64,000 bases of DNA, from NCBI RefSeq assembly GCF_014839805.1, contig NC_051120.1, positions 12,028,001 to 12,092,000 of the forward strand, given 5' to 3'. Shown piece by piece: positions 33,466 through 45,522 of this stretch; within the stretch, counting starts at the first letter, position 1; every line of letters begins with the position of its first letter. This DNA comes from Manduca sexta (taxonomy: Eukaryota; Arthropoda; Insecta; Lepidoptera; Sphingidae). The notes under the pieces were generated by a model that saw only the letters and a list, made by a program, of their open reading frames with translations, searched no databases and had not been told where the DNA came from. The translations under genes were made by a program, and so were the position numbers.

Positions 33466-33662
33466 TACAGTCGGCCACAAAATAAGCTGAAGAAATACGA
33501 TAATACAAATCGCAGTGTACGTTAAGTTTAATCGAATCATCTTTTGTTCTTTGTGTAAACTAAAGTAAATGCCAGTTATTTTATTATTTTGAAGTAAAAA
33601 AATCTTGGTGAGAGAACAAAAATGTAATTTGAATTTGTTCAGCTATTTAATTTTTGACTGTA
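33466..33662. mobile_element. mariner-type MITE, copy 2
   Basis: The left end TACAGTCGGCCACAAAATAAGCTGA is mirrored by CAGCTATTTAATTTTTGACTGTA at the right. It is the same family as 27390-27597 (shared CCACAAAA and internal CTTTGTG/AAAGTGT features), but its inner arms differ. Confidence 0.72.
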
Positions 33663-34129
33663 CCATTAAATACACAAGCTAATTCGTTTCTAAATAATCA
33701 AACACTTAATTTAATAAATAAGATCTTGGGACCAATGGAATGGTAAACCAAAAGATCATTTAAAAATAATAGTTCAAGTATTTTTCTGCGAAGCAATTCG
33801 ATTTGATATTAATTGTACGTATACCCTTTAAGTTGTTTGAAGTATATTTTCAAACTTAGTTTAATATCTGTTGCGACCGCGAGTTTTCTAGAATTCTTCA
33901 TATCCCCTTTATTACAGAGTTCATAACATCTTATATATTGTAAGATTGCACTGTAAAATATCGTCTAGAATGTTATAGTCTCATATTTTCTACTTTCTTT
34001 GCTAGAGTTGTAACCTATTACTTGAAATCATTTTTAAACGTTACAATAAATAACATAAGAATTAATAAGCGGAAGATACTAATTATGGCATCTCTTATTA
34101 TCTATTAACAGCATATAATTCGGAAGTAT

Positions 34130-34215
34130 ATAAGGCTAGAAGTAAGTTTACAAGGCGTTGGAAGTAAGAGTATAAGGTATCGAAGTTATATAAGATGCCG
34201 AAAGGATATCAGCCG
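34130..34215 (+). repeat. Degenerate short repeats (GAAGTATATAAGG-like)
   Basis: GGAAGTATATAAGGC, AGAAGTAAGTTTACAAGGCG, GGAAGTAAGAGTATAAGG and CGAAGTTATATAAG follow one another with spacing near 20-24 bases. This suggests a decayed minisatellite. Confidence 0.45.
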
Positions 34216-34649
34216 CCATAATTATATAATGAAGTTTCAAGTCCCATGAATTATATAACTGAAAATATACGCAAGTATTGTGGCAGGCGTTTATCACGAG
34301 CCAATCGCCCTTCTCATCTTGGTTGAAAACTCACAAATCAAGTTAGGCGTTCCCAAGCATATGTACAACCGGTATCCTTACTCCGAAATGGAGAGTGTGT
34401 TCGCCAGCGCCTTTTATAGAACTTGATGGATGGCGGCCATCGATAATGCGCGAATTAGGGGTAACGTCTCGTTTGTTTTCCTTACACGATAATATTATAT
34501 ATTTTTACAGATATTCGAAGATGAATGAGAACCATATCAGTCATTTTGTTGCTGCTCTTGCCTTATAGTTTATTTTAGGTTTTATACGTTTTAAGTTTAT
34601 ATGTATAAAAAACATAATATACAAAATATTAATTTATAATATTATTAAG

Positions 34650-34970
34650 AAGCGACGATAGCCTAGTTGGGTGTGAAACGGACTGTCGAGACGAATGTCC
34701 GCAGGTTCAAATCCCAAGGGCACACACCTCTGACTCATCTAAAATTATGTGTGTATTCTTTATGAATAAACGGTTGCTTTAACGATGAAGGAAAACATCG
34801 TGTGAAAACCTGCATACCTGAGAAGTTCTCTATAGGAATTTTAAGGTTGTGTGAAGTCTACCAATCCGCACTAGATCAGCTTGGGAAACTAAAGTCTAAT
34901 CCTTCTTAGCAGTAGAGGAGGCTTATGCCCAACCGTGGGACAGTATATAATATAGGGCTGATATTATTAG
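34650..34970 (+). repeat. SINE family A, full-length copy 5
   Basis: The head GAAGCGACGATAGCCTAGTTGG and B box GGTTCAAATCCC are intact, and the tail is TATAGGGCTGATATTATTA. The flanks are too AT-rich to define the target duplication. Confidence 0.85.
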
Positions 34971-35194
34971 TATATGGTTACCCCTCTCTTTTCTAAAAAA
35001 ATTTACGATACGACAATCATCGACGACTTACTGGCTTTAAGGAAAGTACTTCATACATAATTTGGTTATGTGCATAGAACTCGAAAACTTAAGACTCACA
35101 AAAACACTAATACTTCCTACATAACACCATTAATCAAATCAATACCTAGTTAACAAACTTCAATACAATACTTTACCATTCATGGCCGCTTTGG

Positions 35195-35260
35195 CAATCC
35201 CGTGACGTCACAACCACTCCCGGCCGGCCGGGCAGGGTAATAGGGCGGAAACGTTCCTCG
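35195..35260. promoter_or_regulatory. CRE palindrome beside a GC block
   Basis: TGACGTCA at 35203-35210 is a perfect cAMP-response element. It is followed by CCCGGCCGGCCGGGCAGGG. Function is inferred. Confidence 0.3.
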
Positions 35261-35499
35261 AGGCTATTTTAACAGGATATCAAAGCTCCTGTCTGTTTTA
35301 TTGCTAAATGAAAAATTACAGCTTTTAAGTTTCAGTTGTCTGAAGAGCTTTATGTCTAGAGACACGTCTGTTTATTTTTTTTATTTAAAACTTATTAATT
35401 GTAACTGGTGTTAAGGTTTATAAGGCAAATGTGGATGGAAGAACCGGAATCGGTCGACCGCACCGAACCTTCGAATGCCAGATATCTAACATTGTCAGT

Positions 35500-35603
35500 A
35501 AAAGCCAGGTCAAAAGTACCCAGAACCGGCGGGAATTCTGAATGGAGCTCAGAGCGGAGTCGTACTTCGCACGCAATACAACTACGCCACCGAAGCATTC
35601 AAA
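35500..35603 (-). repeat. SINE family G, 5' part
   Basis: The minus strand has TGCTTCGGTGGCGTAGTTGTATTGCGTGCGAAGTACGAC, the family head with A box. The B-box region has decayed to CAGAATTCCCGCCGG. The part to the left is unrecognisable. Confidence 0.7.
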
Positions 35604-35907
35604 TTTAAGATCACTATTACAATGTTTCAAATTAACAATTACTACCTATGTCTGTTACGCGGTGTTGAACAACTAACAAACTGCAGGTTCCAATTAAAAA
35701 GTTACAATACAATGTACAGATTACAGTACACAGCGATGTTCCGAGAAACGTGTCGACTCGCTCGCAATTACAAACTTTTAATTAGTCTCGAAACAATATT
35801 AGTAATATTACAATGATACGAAGAAAACAGCGGATGTTTAACAACAGTACTTCCTGTATGTCAGGAAAATTCACGTATGAACAGCGATATGCAGAGAATA
35901 TAAATTA

Positions 35908-36035
35908 ATGATATCTCATGTTTACGCGAATGTGGATATTGAAATAAAACTATTTTGCGGATTTTATAGCTGTTTTTGTATTATAATTTTGTCCCGACGT
36001 TTCGAAGAGTTTGCAGCGCTTGTGGGCGGACTATT
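35908..36035 (+). repeat. Repeat family F copy
   Basis: CTCATGTTTACGCGAATGTGGA, AAACTATTTTGCGGATTTTAT and TTGTCCCGACGTTTCGAAGAGTTTGCAGCGCTTGTGGGCGG occur in family order. Confidence 0.7.
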
Positions 36036-37339
36036 TTGTGTATGCACTCGTAATTATGGTGTAAATTTAAGTTACTTAATACGTTTAATATAGCTACAAC
36101 ATAATACATAAAAATGTTTGAATCGACATTATTATATAAGTTTGAGCAGGCGGCAATTCTTACTTCGGAATAATACTCCATTTTGTAAAACTTTTAGTCT
36201 GGGTAAAGACAATTACAAAGTGAAACTAAATCGTGAAAATCAACACAAGGATGATTGTCGTAATTTCATGGAAGGAGTTAGGATGTAGAAATTACCACCG
36301 GCAGATCAGAACTCGAATCAACAAAAATGTCTTCAAAACATTTGATTGTTCGATCTATCGTAGATGTGTTTGCCAGATGTAATATTGTCGAGATCGGGCG
36401 GAGTTTACGGCAAATTTATAACGTACAGATACGATCTTGGTTACGTGCGAAGACGTTGTAAAACGTTCGGCGCATTATTACTCTACGATACTGGGGTTTG
36501 ACGCGGATCCGCGTGGAATGTGGTATGGGCTAGGATCTTATAATAGTACAGTAATGTTAAATTCAACTTTCCGGAGTGTTTCCTAAGTTTTTTAGAAAAT
36601 ACATTAACTTAAATATTTAGTTATTGAATGTTTAGATTTACATCGATTATACACAATTGAACTATACATCTCAACAGAAACCTTCTCTATACACAATATC
36701 CCATAGTTTAAAACAACACAATATAATATTATGCAAAACCTATATTCAAATATATATCTAATACACTTCTATAATAATTACAAAATTGACCACAGAGTAT
36801 TACAGAGGTCTGAACTATTCACAACCCTAGTAGGTTTGACACAGTTATTGACTATCCACGAGTATCACAGCGTATGACAACCCTTGCAGTGACGCAGCAG
36901 TTCCGCAGTTTATTAACAACACAATACCTAGCACATTGTATCGCCTCATAACATCGCGGGAACATAAGCCAGCTAGTTGAGTTGTGGATTACCAGGGATG
37001 GGACGGTTGGAGGTACGAGAATTCGATACGATTCGTTCTATATTTAAATTCTTGGTTCCATTCACTCATTCCTTGGTTTGCATTTTTTTTCGACTCGCTG
37101 AATTGGTCTTTCTATATTTGAATTTCTATTTTTAAATTGTTAATCGTGTATTCTTTATTTAAATTATTGCTGATATAAATAAATTTTAAAAAGAACTTTT
37201 ATATAAAAAACATAGCAAACAACATAATTTTACATCGTACAAAATACTGGATAAACTGTTAATAAACGAAAATTCTTATTAAATGTTATTCTATTTTTAT
37301 GGCTAAAGTATAAAGAACTTATAACACGAACATTATTGA

Positions 37340-37612
37340 GATAATCTCACAAAAAAGATCCGAATCAAACAGTTCATCGCAAAACGGGCCGAATTCACGA
37401 CGTGCCACGTCACTACAGTGGCTCGAGATGAAAATATAGCAGCAATATACGCTAGGATATTGTTGCCTCGGGGAGATGCGGCGGGTATGGGCGCTGATCA
37501 AATTTTATGGCAAGAGATGAAAGCAAGACGTGCCATTCTCCCCTCAAAACTGCTTAGCACTAGATTCTCAGTATGGTTCAATGTTATTTTTCTCTCGGGA
37601 GAGTTGAATTAG
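37340..37612 (+). other. 90-codon open frame of unknown status
   Basis: The frame is open from the codon after TGA (37337-37339) to the stop at 37610-37612. No ATG occurs before the mid-region GGTATGGGC. The middle (VARDENIAAIYARILLPRGD, then AAGMGADQILWQEMKARR) has a more protein-like composition than most open frames here and lies in a GC-rich patch. I recognise no family. It is most likely part of a repeat or a chance opening; an exon of another gene on the plus strand is possible. Confidence 0.2.
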
Positions 37613-38751
37613 TTTTATCGATACTTCCAACGTCTTTTTTTATTAATATTAATTAAGGGTATATCCAAATCGCTTCATTACCATACTGGTAATTGGATTA
37701 CTAAATCAGGCATCTTTTTTGTATAAGGTTTAATACTTATATAAAATCATACTTTACTTCACCATAACTGGAATTAGTCAACGTTCTTCCAAATCTACTA
37801 CAGAATATAACTCAGATTTTTTTTCAATATACACTCACTAGATCTATCAATTATTCATGAGTTCAGAAACGAAGGCAAAGATGCATAGATTGTGAAAGAG
37901 GCACGTGTCATGTTGCGTTGAATATTGAGATGACAGCTGATAACGGCGGAGGGAAACTTGTGTCGATGCTGTGTAATGGAATATAGGGAAGAGGCGATAG
38001 TTACTTGGAGGTTCAAACAACCTTCGCCCTTCCGTAATCCCCACATTTTAAGACCGATGATGCATTTGTATTTACTAGTATTATGAGTGGTAATATTTGA
38101 TGGATATCATTCAACATTAAGACGGTTTCCTGTTGGCTCATTAACAGGGCTATGATGGAAACTAGATGATTTTTTACAAAGTTTAGCTGTTTGGACAAAT
38201 TAAAGGGAATAATAATTATAATACATAGTTAAAACTTAGAATTATCATCATTAGCCACACAAACTCCACTGCGGAACACAGCCCTCCTCTAAAGATTTCC
38301 ACACTAACCTAAAGATAATTATAATAGTCTGCAATATATATAAAAGCAATGGTGCATTATGATCATATCCATGAATGTCATATAAAAGTGTATTTAATAT
38401 CGCTTTTAAAAGTTTCAATACTAGTGAAATGAATCACTTGAGTTCCGTTCTACTCTTATTTCATTGCAACTCGAAGTTCACAGTAAAGTTGATGCCAATC
38501 ACTGAACTAGTTCTAGTTCTTAGATACAATGAGAAATGTGACTTATATACTAGAGTTTATTTTGTTATATAACGCCTTCATACCGGCCATAAAGGAGTAG
38601 GCAGAAGACAAAGTATTCTTAAAATAGTACGTTCTTTGACAAATCAGGTGATATAGACAGTATAACATTTTTTTCTTTAATGATTGAGTCACGAGAAGAG
38701 CAATGGACAAAACTATGACGTAATTCTGTCATTTTTAATTAACTATAAAAT

Positions 38752-39110
38752 ATAATAATACCAACCCTGTATAATATACTGTACGCCAGCTATGCACGAG
38801 CTTTGTAATAACAAACAATGCTTTGTAATTCAAGGTGTTGGTTTTTCTACTGTTTATGGGCGGTCGTATCGCTTACCATCAGGCGAACGACAATCTCGCC
38901 TTGTCATTCAAAGCAATAAAAAATTGCCTCCTCTACTGAGAGAGTTTAAGCCTCCAGCAAGTTACCTGTTGTTTCTCTTCAAAATTAAAGCGGACCATAG
39001 TTGATAAATAATATACATGTAACTCCAAAGTCTTGTATCTTGGATTTCGAACCTACAGACCTTGATCCCGGCAGTCTGTTCCTTTCCTAACTAGGCTATC
39101 GTGCACTGGT
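38752..39110 (-). repeat. SINE family A copy interrupted by a family B insertion
   Basis: Left part: ACCAACCCTGTATAATATACTG...GCTATGCACGAGC. Right part: GCCTCCTCTACTGAGAGAGTTTAAGCC, on to GATTTCGAACCTACAGAC and CTAACTAGGCTATCG. Together they form one minus-strand family A element split by about 115 bases of family B. Confidence 0.72.
38809..38925 (+). repeat. Dispersed repeat family B, nested in family A
   Basis: AACAATGCTTTGTAATTCAAGG, TTTTCTACTGTTTATGGGCGG, TCGTATCGCTTACCATCAGGC and CAAAGCAATAAAAAA occur in order. Because it interrupts a family A copy, it inserted later. Confidence 0.75.
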
Positions 39111-39837
39111 CATATACAAACACATAAATATACTTGTATAGATACATCCATTTCTCCGCGCAGAGGGGTCAGAATCGATTGGTAACACGTTACTTTTCTG
39201 TACCGTTCAAACTTTATAAAGTCGACGGCCATCAGGGCAATACATTCAAAAAAACTTTTAGATTGAATGCTCGTCTTTCGGCTACTATTGTGGGCCTTAA
39301 TGATTAAGTTAGACTTCTTTTCTATTCTTTACTTTTTCTATACACAGTACTCGGCAGTATTATACATCGAGCTATAATAGTAGTAGAGTAGAATATAAAT
39401 TACATGGGAAAATGCGTTCTCTGCACCTGGTGTTAAGTACAAAAATATAAAAAATTTATATTAGGTTTCAACGTCATACAGACCTTAACTGCCCCTAAGG
39501 TACTACAGATAGAAGATAGATAAGATAGATACACTTTTATAGAAGACCCGTCGCTGCATTTAATTAGAACCACTATTCAATTAAAAAGGAGTTTTATAAT
39601 TTTGCGCGACTTAAGACTTGAAATTTTCCAACAATTAATAGAGTAGAGCTTGTTCAAATAGCGGAAAATTATCTTTTTATGTTCGTACTTCGTAGAAAAC
39701 ATTATACATTTATAAAGTAGGATAATGAGTTAGCAGCTAGTCGAATGGAAAACATATGAAAACATATGACAAGATGACATAATTTTGTCGACTGGCGAGG
39801 GATAATCATCTCTAATTAATCAACACTATCTGGACCA

Positions 39838-40018
39838 CTAGAATGTCGACTGACGAGAGATGATTACCCCTCGATAGTCGACATAATTGCGCCGGCCTGT
39901 TGGAATCGGATATACACAGGCTGATCCCGGAACGCAACACTTACATTGGCCACTATTGCAGATTTTAACTTGTGTAATGTCGCTATCTAGGCGGATATAA
40001 AATATATCCTACCACCAT
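39838..40018 (-). repeat. Repeat family C copy
   Basis: The plus strand reads GTCGACTGACGAGAGATGATTACC, GCCGGCCTGTTGGAATCGG, ATATACACAGGCTGATCCCGG and CTATCTAGGCGGATATAAAATATATCC, which is family C in reverse. A partial second copy of the GTCGACTGGCGAGGGATAATC block lies just before it, at 39787-39810. Confidence 0.75.
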
Positions 40019-40954
40019 CAAAGCTTACAAACAGCACCTCTTTATAATACAAATATAGAATACCCATTCTTTGCTTAGTAACAAAAATAGACATAAATAA
40101 AGCATGAGAGACCAACAAATAAACTCAATCTACAAAATAATTACATTGCATTTGAAGAGGGCTCACTGAGAGCGACATCTTATATTTTTGGGTACATTTG
40201 TTTTAATGTAACATACGAGAGGTCGCAGATAATATATTGGGGTCGGTTTTTCTGGAAATAGCTGGGGAATTTGTTATGGCTGTGTTGGTTCATAAGCGGC
40301 TTAGATGTACAGCAATACGTACTTTTACATTTTTATTTATTATGTATTGCCTTGTTGCTACCTAAACAAACGCGGTATGTTTATCAAGATATTATATTTT
40401 TTTCCGTCAAACAAACCAGTTTCCCGTATCATTGTTTAATTCTATTAAAATATTTTTGTGTTAATAACAATCGTGGTAAAAATTCTAAAGTATCTAAAAC
40501 CCAATAAAATATTTTGCTCATATGCTTCAGACACACCACAAAACGTCTGATTCGTACACTGGTATGAATAATGAACGAGTCCCCGGGCCGGACCGACAAC
40601 GGACCGACATCAAACGCAACATATTTATATATATTCGCGTGTTTAACCGGCCCGGCCGCCGGGCACTTGGGCTTCATGACGCATTCACTTATTAGCCTTT
40701 ATTTGGGGAATGTAGCAAAATACCGTAATATGAAGAGTCGACCAGAAGATTTATTATAGAATGGAATTTATTAATAATAATGAATATGATGCTGAGAAAT
40801 ATCAGCTTTTATTGCGGAGTTTCTTATGCCGTAATTAATCAAAAAGCTATCACGGCTAGCAAGATCTTGAGCAATTTTGACCGCTCTTAAACGCCTCCAC
40901 TACTAGAATGCATGAATGAATGGAAATGAATGGACATGCATGACCTTTTGTTAT

Positions 40955-41125
40955 AGAGGCACGGCAAAGTGCTACTGCTACTGATTGTAAACGTAGTCGG
41001 ATCCAAGTAGAGTGTAGACTGTGGAAATATGATTATCCGTTGCCAGTTGTCACAATTACGCCGACCTATTTGAACCGAATAAACAGAGGCCAATCCCGGA
41101 ACGCGACACACTTACGTGAGTCACT
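40955..41125 (-). repeat. Repeat family C copy
   Basis: The plus strand carries GGCACGGCAAAGTG at one end. GCCGACCTATTTGAACCG, GAGGCCAATCCCGGAACGCG and CACTTACGTGAGTCACTAT lie at the other. This is family C in reverse, with a degenerate centre. Confidence 0.65.
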
Positions 41126-41580
41126 ATATAAGAAATGAGGATTTTAGTGGGTAAGACGAATTGAGGCTCCAAAAATCCTACTTTTCATACGATACGCAAC
41201 AGCAAATTGTCATTTTACGTTGGTTTTTCGTTTTGGACAGTGGCACTACCCCGGTCAAGCCGACCCATTCATACAGTAAAGTTTAAATTACTACATATCG
41301 AGCCTCTTCAGGAAGAACATCGTAACTGACATCTCGCATTTTTGCTAAAACCAAATTCCTTAATAAAATCTAACATGTTTATGGGATTATATTTGAATTA
41401 TTAAGTTGCAAAAAGAAACATTCTGTACCATAAATGTTTTAAAAACTATAAAATAATACGTTTTAGCAAATAGTGCTCCTGAAACGATTCAATATATCCA
41501 CAGCGTGGTACTACCACTTTGAATTCAATCATAAATGTCCCATTTAATGAAAACTGAAAGTAATACTATAAATAATGTTT

Positions 41581-41708
41581 GTGAAATTGTTTGGATGTGT
41601 AGATGTTTATTAGAAGTATGGAAAGAAACAGCTGAACGGATTTGGATAAAATTTGAAACACAGATAGATCAAATGCTGGATTAAATCATACGCTACTTTT
41701 TATTCCGA
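41581..41708 (+). repeat. Dispersed repeat family E, partial copy
   Basis: TTTGGATGTGTAGATGTTTATTA, AACAGCTGAACGGATTTGGAT and AAATTTGAAACACAGATAGAT match a common lepidopteran repeat ('CCGCTGAACGGATTTTGATGAAATTTGG'). The better copy is at 42918. Confidence 0.6.
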
Positions 41709-41764
41709 TAATTTGCTCCCATAAAAAATAATGTAATTTTATAATATGATTGCTTAAATTATGT

Positions 41765-41990
41765 AATTTAGGGGTTTTTTGCCAATACTCGCCACGCTTG
41801 GCAGGCGGGTTAGCGAGCGCAGGGCGTAGCTTCTTAGACGTCCACCCGCGAGGTGGACAGTTGACCTCATAAAGTCGCAGTAGGTCACTGAATGCGACCC
41901 GCTTCCAATAGGTCAATCTGCAAATCTTTGAGGGAGGCCCATGTTCAGCAGTGGACATCCTGCTGCTGATGTTGATGATGAATGCTTAAA
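41765..41990 (+). mobile_element. RTE-like LINE 3' end fragment
   Basis: CACGCTTGGCAGGCGGG and GTCCACCCGCGAGGTGGACAGT are followed by GAATGCGACCCGCTTCC. The end is GAGGCCCATGTTCAGCAGTGGAC and a (GATGATGTT)-type tail. This is a recognised lepidopteran LINE 3' end without coding capacity. The minus-strand 90-codon frame is an artefact. Confidence 0.7.
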
Positions 41991-42917
41991 TAGATGGCGC
42001 TAGCGTCGTATGAATTGCCACAGTGATTCAAGAACATTTATAGCAGCAAAGGCCTTTATTGCGGGTGAACCCACGAGCACAAAGTAAAGATATAGCCAAT
42101 ACACTTACGACTACATATATGTCCGACGGGTTACTCGATCCGCTCTGTATAATATGAATTCCCACTGCGACTGTGTCGTTGTGTTTTATAAATCCCGTGA
42201 GATATATATTATACGGTTTAAATGTGCTTTAGCTTAATTAAACAAGGGTTATACGGTTGAGAGATGTTAATCACGTTAACAAAAAACATGCAATAATTTT
42301 GAGTAAATATTTAAGGTTTGAATTGTAATTGCTGGGGTTAAAGTAAATAAATGAGTAGGAACAAATCTCAAAGAATTGGGTATAGATACGTTAATAAAAT
42401 ACAAACACACGAATTTAGAACCTCTTTCAATTTTGGAAGTCAGTTGAAATTCTTTGTTATGTCAAAATCAAATTCCACAAATAACAAATATCTAAAGCCA
42501 CATTCATACCGATGTCGAATTCTCAAAATCAAAATGCAAGATAGTATTATAATGTCTAACATCATCCTGTAGGTTGATTGATAGATAATGCCTATGACAT
42601 TCCATCTATAGTCTATACACCATGTATAAAATATGACGGAGGAGTACATCGAGAGCATTTTTTTAAAAAGAAATCATCAACACAGTCTACGACACAGGAT
42701 ACCACTTCAGAATCACCTTCCATGACGTAAGAGTAAATTCCATCGTGTCCTTTGCTTTTTATTACACATTAATCTAAAATTACACAGTCCAAAAGCTCGC
42801 AAAGGACACAGGTTAGTATTTATAACAAAACTAACAGAATAATTAATCAACTAATGAAAATAAACATTTCCACGCCGACAAATACAATATTATTTTACTA
42901 ATTAATTCTTATCTTCC

Positions 42918-43163
42918 TAAAATTACAAATGCGATAGTTAATGAAAATGTTTGGATGTTTGTTATATGTAAATTCAAAAACCGCTGAATGGATTACCATG
43001 AAATTTGGCACACACTATCCTAGACTAATACTCAGTTCAGTTTTTAAATATCTTGCGCTGATGAAAAATGGCGCCATGGATCGGTAAAGTGATTTAGAGA
43101 CTTTTGTTACGGAAAAGGTTTTAACGCGAACGAAGGAGTATCACCTAGTTATAATTATATACC
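42918..43163 (+). repeat. Dispersed repeat family E copy
   Basis: AAATTACAAATGCGATAGTTAATG, TCAAAAACCGCTGAATGGATTACC, ATGAAATTTGGCACACACTATCC and the end GCGAACGAAGGAGTATCACCTAG are present in order. Confidence 0.65.
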
Positions 43164-43395
43164 ACAATTCAAAACCTGCTAACCATAACATCACAGGCCA
43201 GGTCTCTCGTGACCTCGCGCCACAACGCTCATTCACATTCGAGCCGCAAATGCGTGTTACGTTTTATGACGCGTTATAAAAACCCACTTCGATTACCCCA
43301 CCTCATACAAATCGCGGGTTAAATAATCCCACGGCTGGTTGAAACGGTTATGTTGTAGTAAAATTAAAAGCATAAATTGTCAATTTACAAGATTC

Positions 43396-43520
43396 GATAG
43401 TGGCTCACGTAAGTGTGTCGCGTTCCGGAATCAGCCTGGGTATACCCGATTCCAACAGGCTGGGATAATTGTGTCGACTATCTAGGGCTAATCTCTGGTC
43501 AGTCAACATTTTATTCTCTT
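43396..43520 (+). repeat. Repeat family C copy
   Basis: AGTGGCTCACGTAAGTGTGTCGCGTTCCGGAATCAGCC is followed by CAGGCTGGGATAATTGTGTCGACT and CTGGTCAGTCAACATTTTATT. Confidence 0.7.
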
Positions 43521-43814
43521 TGCCGTGCCAAAAAAATCTATGAAATAAATGTGTTGCTATCGTATTTACATAAAATTCCAAAGTTAAGCAAAAACTAATA
43601 TTTCTTTCCTACTACTAAGGGTAAAGTAATTACGCAAATATGATTAGTCTAGGACTCAAATTGTTACCCAGCTAGCAAAAGGTACTACTTAATTAGTAAC
43701 TAATAGAGATTAGTACACAACAACTAAGCTGGTATAATGAGAACTGAATCGAGATTTGATGGTTGTTAATTAGCCAATATGTAAGATCAGCTTTCTATAA
43801 TATTTGTAGAATTA

Positions 43815-43945
43815 CATATGCCTTTAAAATTAAACTATTTTTCGGATTTTATCGTAATTTTAATTATTTTAGTTTTCTCCCGACGTTTCGAAGACTTTGC
43901 AGCCTTCATGGTCACGGGGGGGACTGAGGTGTTGTTCATATGCCC
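43815..43945 (+). repeat. Repeat family F copy
   Basis: AAACTATTTTTCGGATTTTATCG, TTTTCTCCCGACGTTTCGAAGACTTTGCAGCCTTCATGGTCACGG. It is a good copy of the family core. Confidence 0.72.
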
Positions 43946-44649
43946 TTAAAATGTTGTATAAAAATAAATATAACAACATTAAAATACTATACAAAATACT
44001 AACCTACCCATGTTTTATCCTCATTAATATTACTACACAGCTTTTTTATAAGGACAAAGCCAAGATCCCACTTATCCCTACTCAATACACATAATATCCA
44101 GTGACAAAGCGACAACGAGCAGTCTACAAAGGCTTATAATATGGCTTATAACAGCTCGACCCTTAAAAAATGGGCTGAATTTAATTACTTTTTATCACCG
44201 CGCTAATTTCCATTACGTAGATTTTTAATCTTTATGAAGTATGATAAAAATTTATTTCAAATGTTCTGTATTGGAATTAGTGAGCGATATGATGATTTAA
44301 AACGTCTTTTTAAATGATACGACGGACAAAACAAATGCACTCATTAGGAAGTTCCTGTCAACCCCTTTGCTGATAAAAGTTGTGATGATTGCGCTAATGG
44401 TATGTTGAATCAATCAAGTTCGTTTGGCTTCAACAATAGATCGTCTAAACAAATCATTGCGTCGGATCTAAAATCACAAACCAATTTTATGACTTCATTC
44501 GAACACATTTCGTATACGCTTTAGTTCAATGTTAATGCATTGAAGAAAGACGTGCCAACTGACGCAATCTGCTGATGACATCAATATAAACTGAGATGTC
44601 TTGCTAGATTAGAGTTGACGGATTTATTGATATGAATGAATATTATACA

Positions 44650-44852
44650 ACTAGTGTTTGCTCGCTGCCCCGACTGCGTGAAAGAGTTATTTCGATTTAA
44701 AATTACCGCTTTATACTTTCACGTAATAAAGCCTATGTCCTCCCAGGGTCTCAAACTATCACCAAACCAAATGTGATCGAAATCCGTTCAGTAGTTTTGG
44801 AGTTATCGCGTTCAGGCAGACGCAGCGGGGCTTTGTTTTATTATATGTAGTT
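44650..44852 (+). repeat. Dispersed repeat family D copy
   Basis: ACTAGTGTTTGCTCGCTGCCCCGACTGCGTG, GCCTATGTCCTCCCAGGGTCTC, CCGTTCAGTAGTTTTGGAG and TTATCGCGTTCAGGCAGACG occur in the order of the family. Confidence 0.75.
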
Positions 44853-45324
44853 TGTAAGTTTTATTTGTTATAAATACTACAGTACGAAAGAGTTATATTA
44901 AAATAAGGCTTCTTCCTAGATAAAACTAGCACAAGCAAGCCAGCAAACTACATAACACGAACTAAAAAATTCCATAAACAAGTCTGAAGTTTGTCAAGTC
45001 GCGGCCACATCAAATTAGGTTACAGCGGTTCCAAACTTAATCTAGACCCTTATTCAATATGTAAAGTTTGTTACCGAGTAAAAATTAGTTTGCCGTTCAT
45101 ATTGGTCGGGCATTTTTGTTAGCGAGTCACGTGCGGTGAAGATGCTGCGAATATCTTATGTATTGGATCTGCGGGTGTGTGGGCGATGTATTGTTTCTGT
45201 TTTTGTTGAATGAGAAGTAGGTCTTTTGTATGCGTGAATCCATCTTGTAGGTAGAACTGTTTATCTGTTTGTGTCAACTGATAGTGAGATTTTTTCTTTT
45301 TTTTTTCTTTTGGCTACAATATCG

Positions 45325-45522
45325 GTTTGAAGTACATTGTAGCCACTGTAACTACTAAACATAATAGGACTTAACAGCTCATGTCTCAGGATGGCGAGCA
45401 GTGAAATACCAAACAATGCTTTGTAATTCAAGGTGTTGGATGGTTTTTCTACTGTTTATTGGCTTATAGCTTACCATCAGGCGAACGACAAGCTTGTCGC
45501 ATCCAAAGCAATAAAAAAAAAC
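45325..45522 (+). repeat. Dispersed repeat family B copy
   Basis: TGTAGCCACTGTAACTACTAAACATAATAGGACTTAAC, CATGTCTCAGGATGGCGAGC, GTTGGATGGTTTTTCTACTG and AAAGCAATAAAAAAAA. Confidence 0.78.

Noticed and set aside
41686..41958. 90-codon minus-strand open frame
   Set aside because: It is antisense translation of an RTE-like LINE 3' end.
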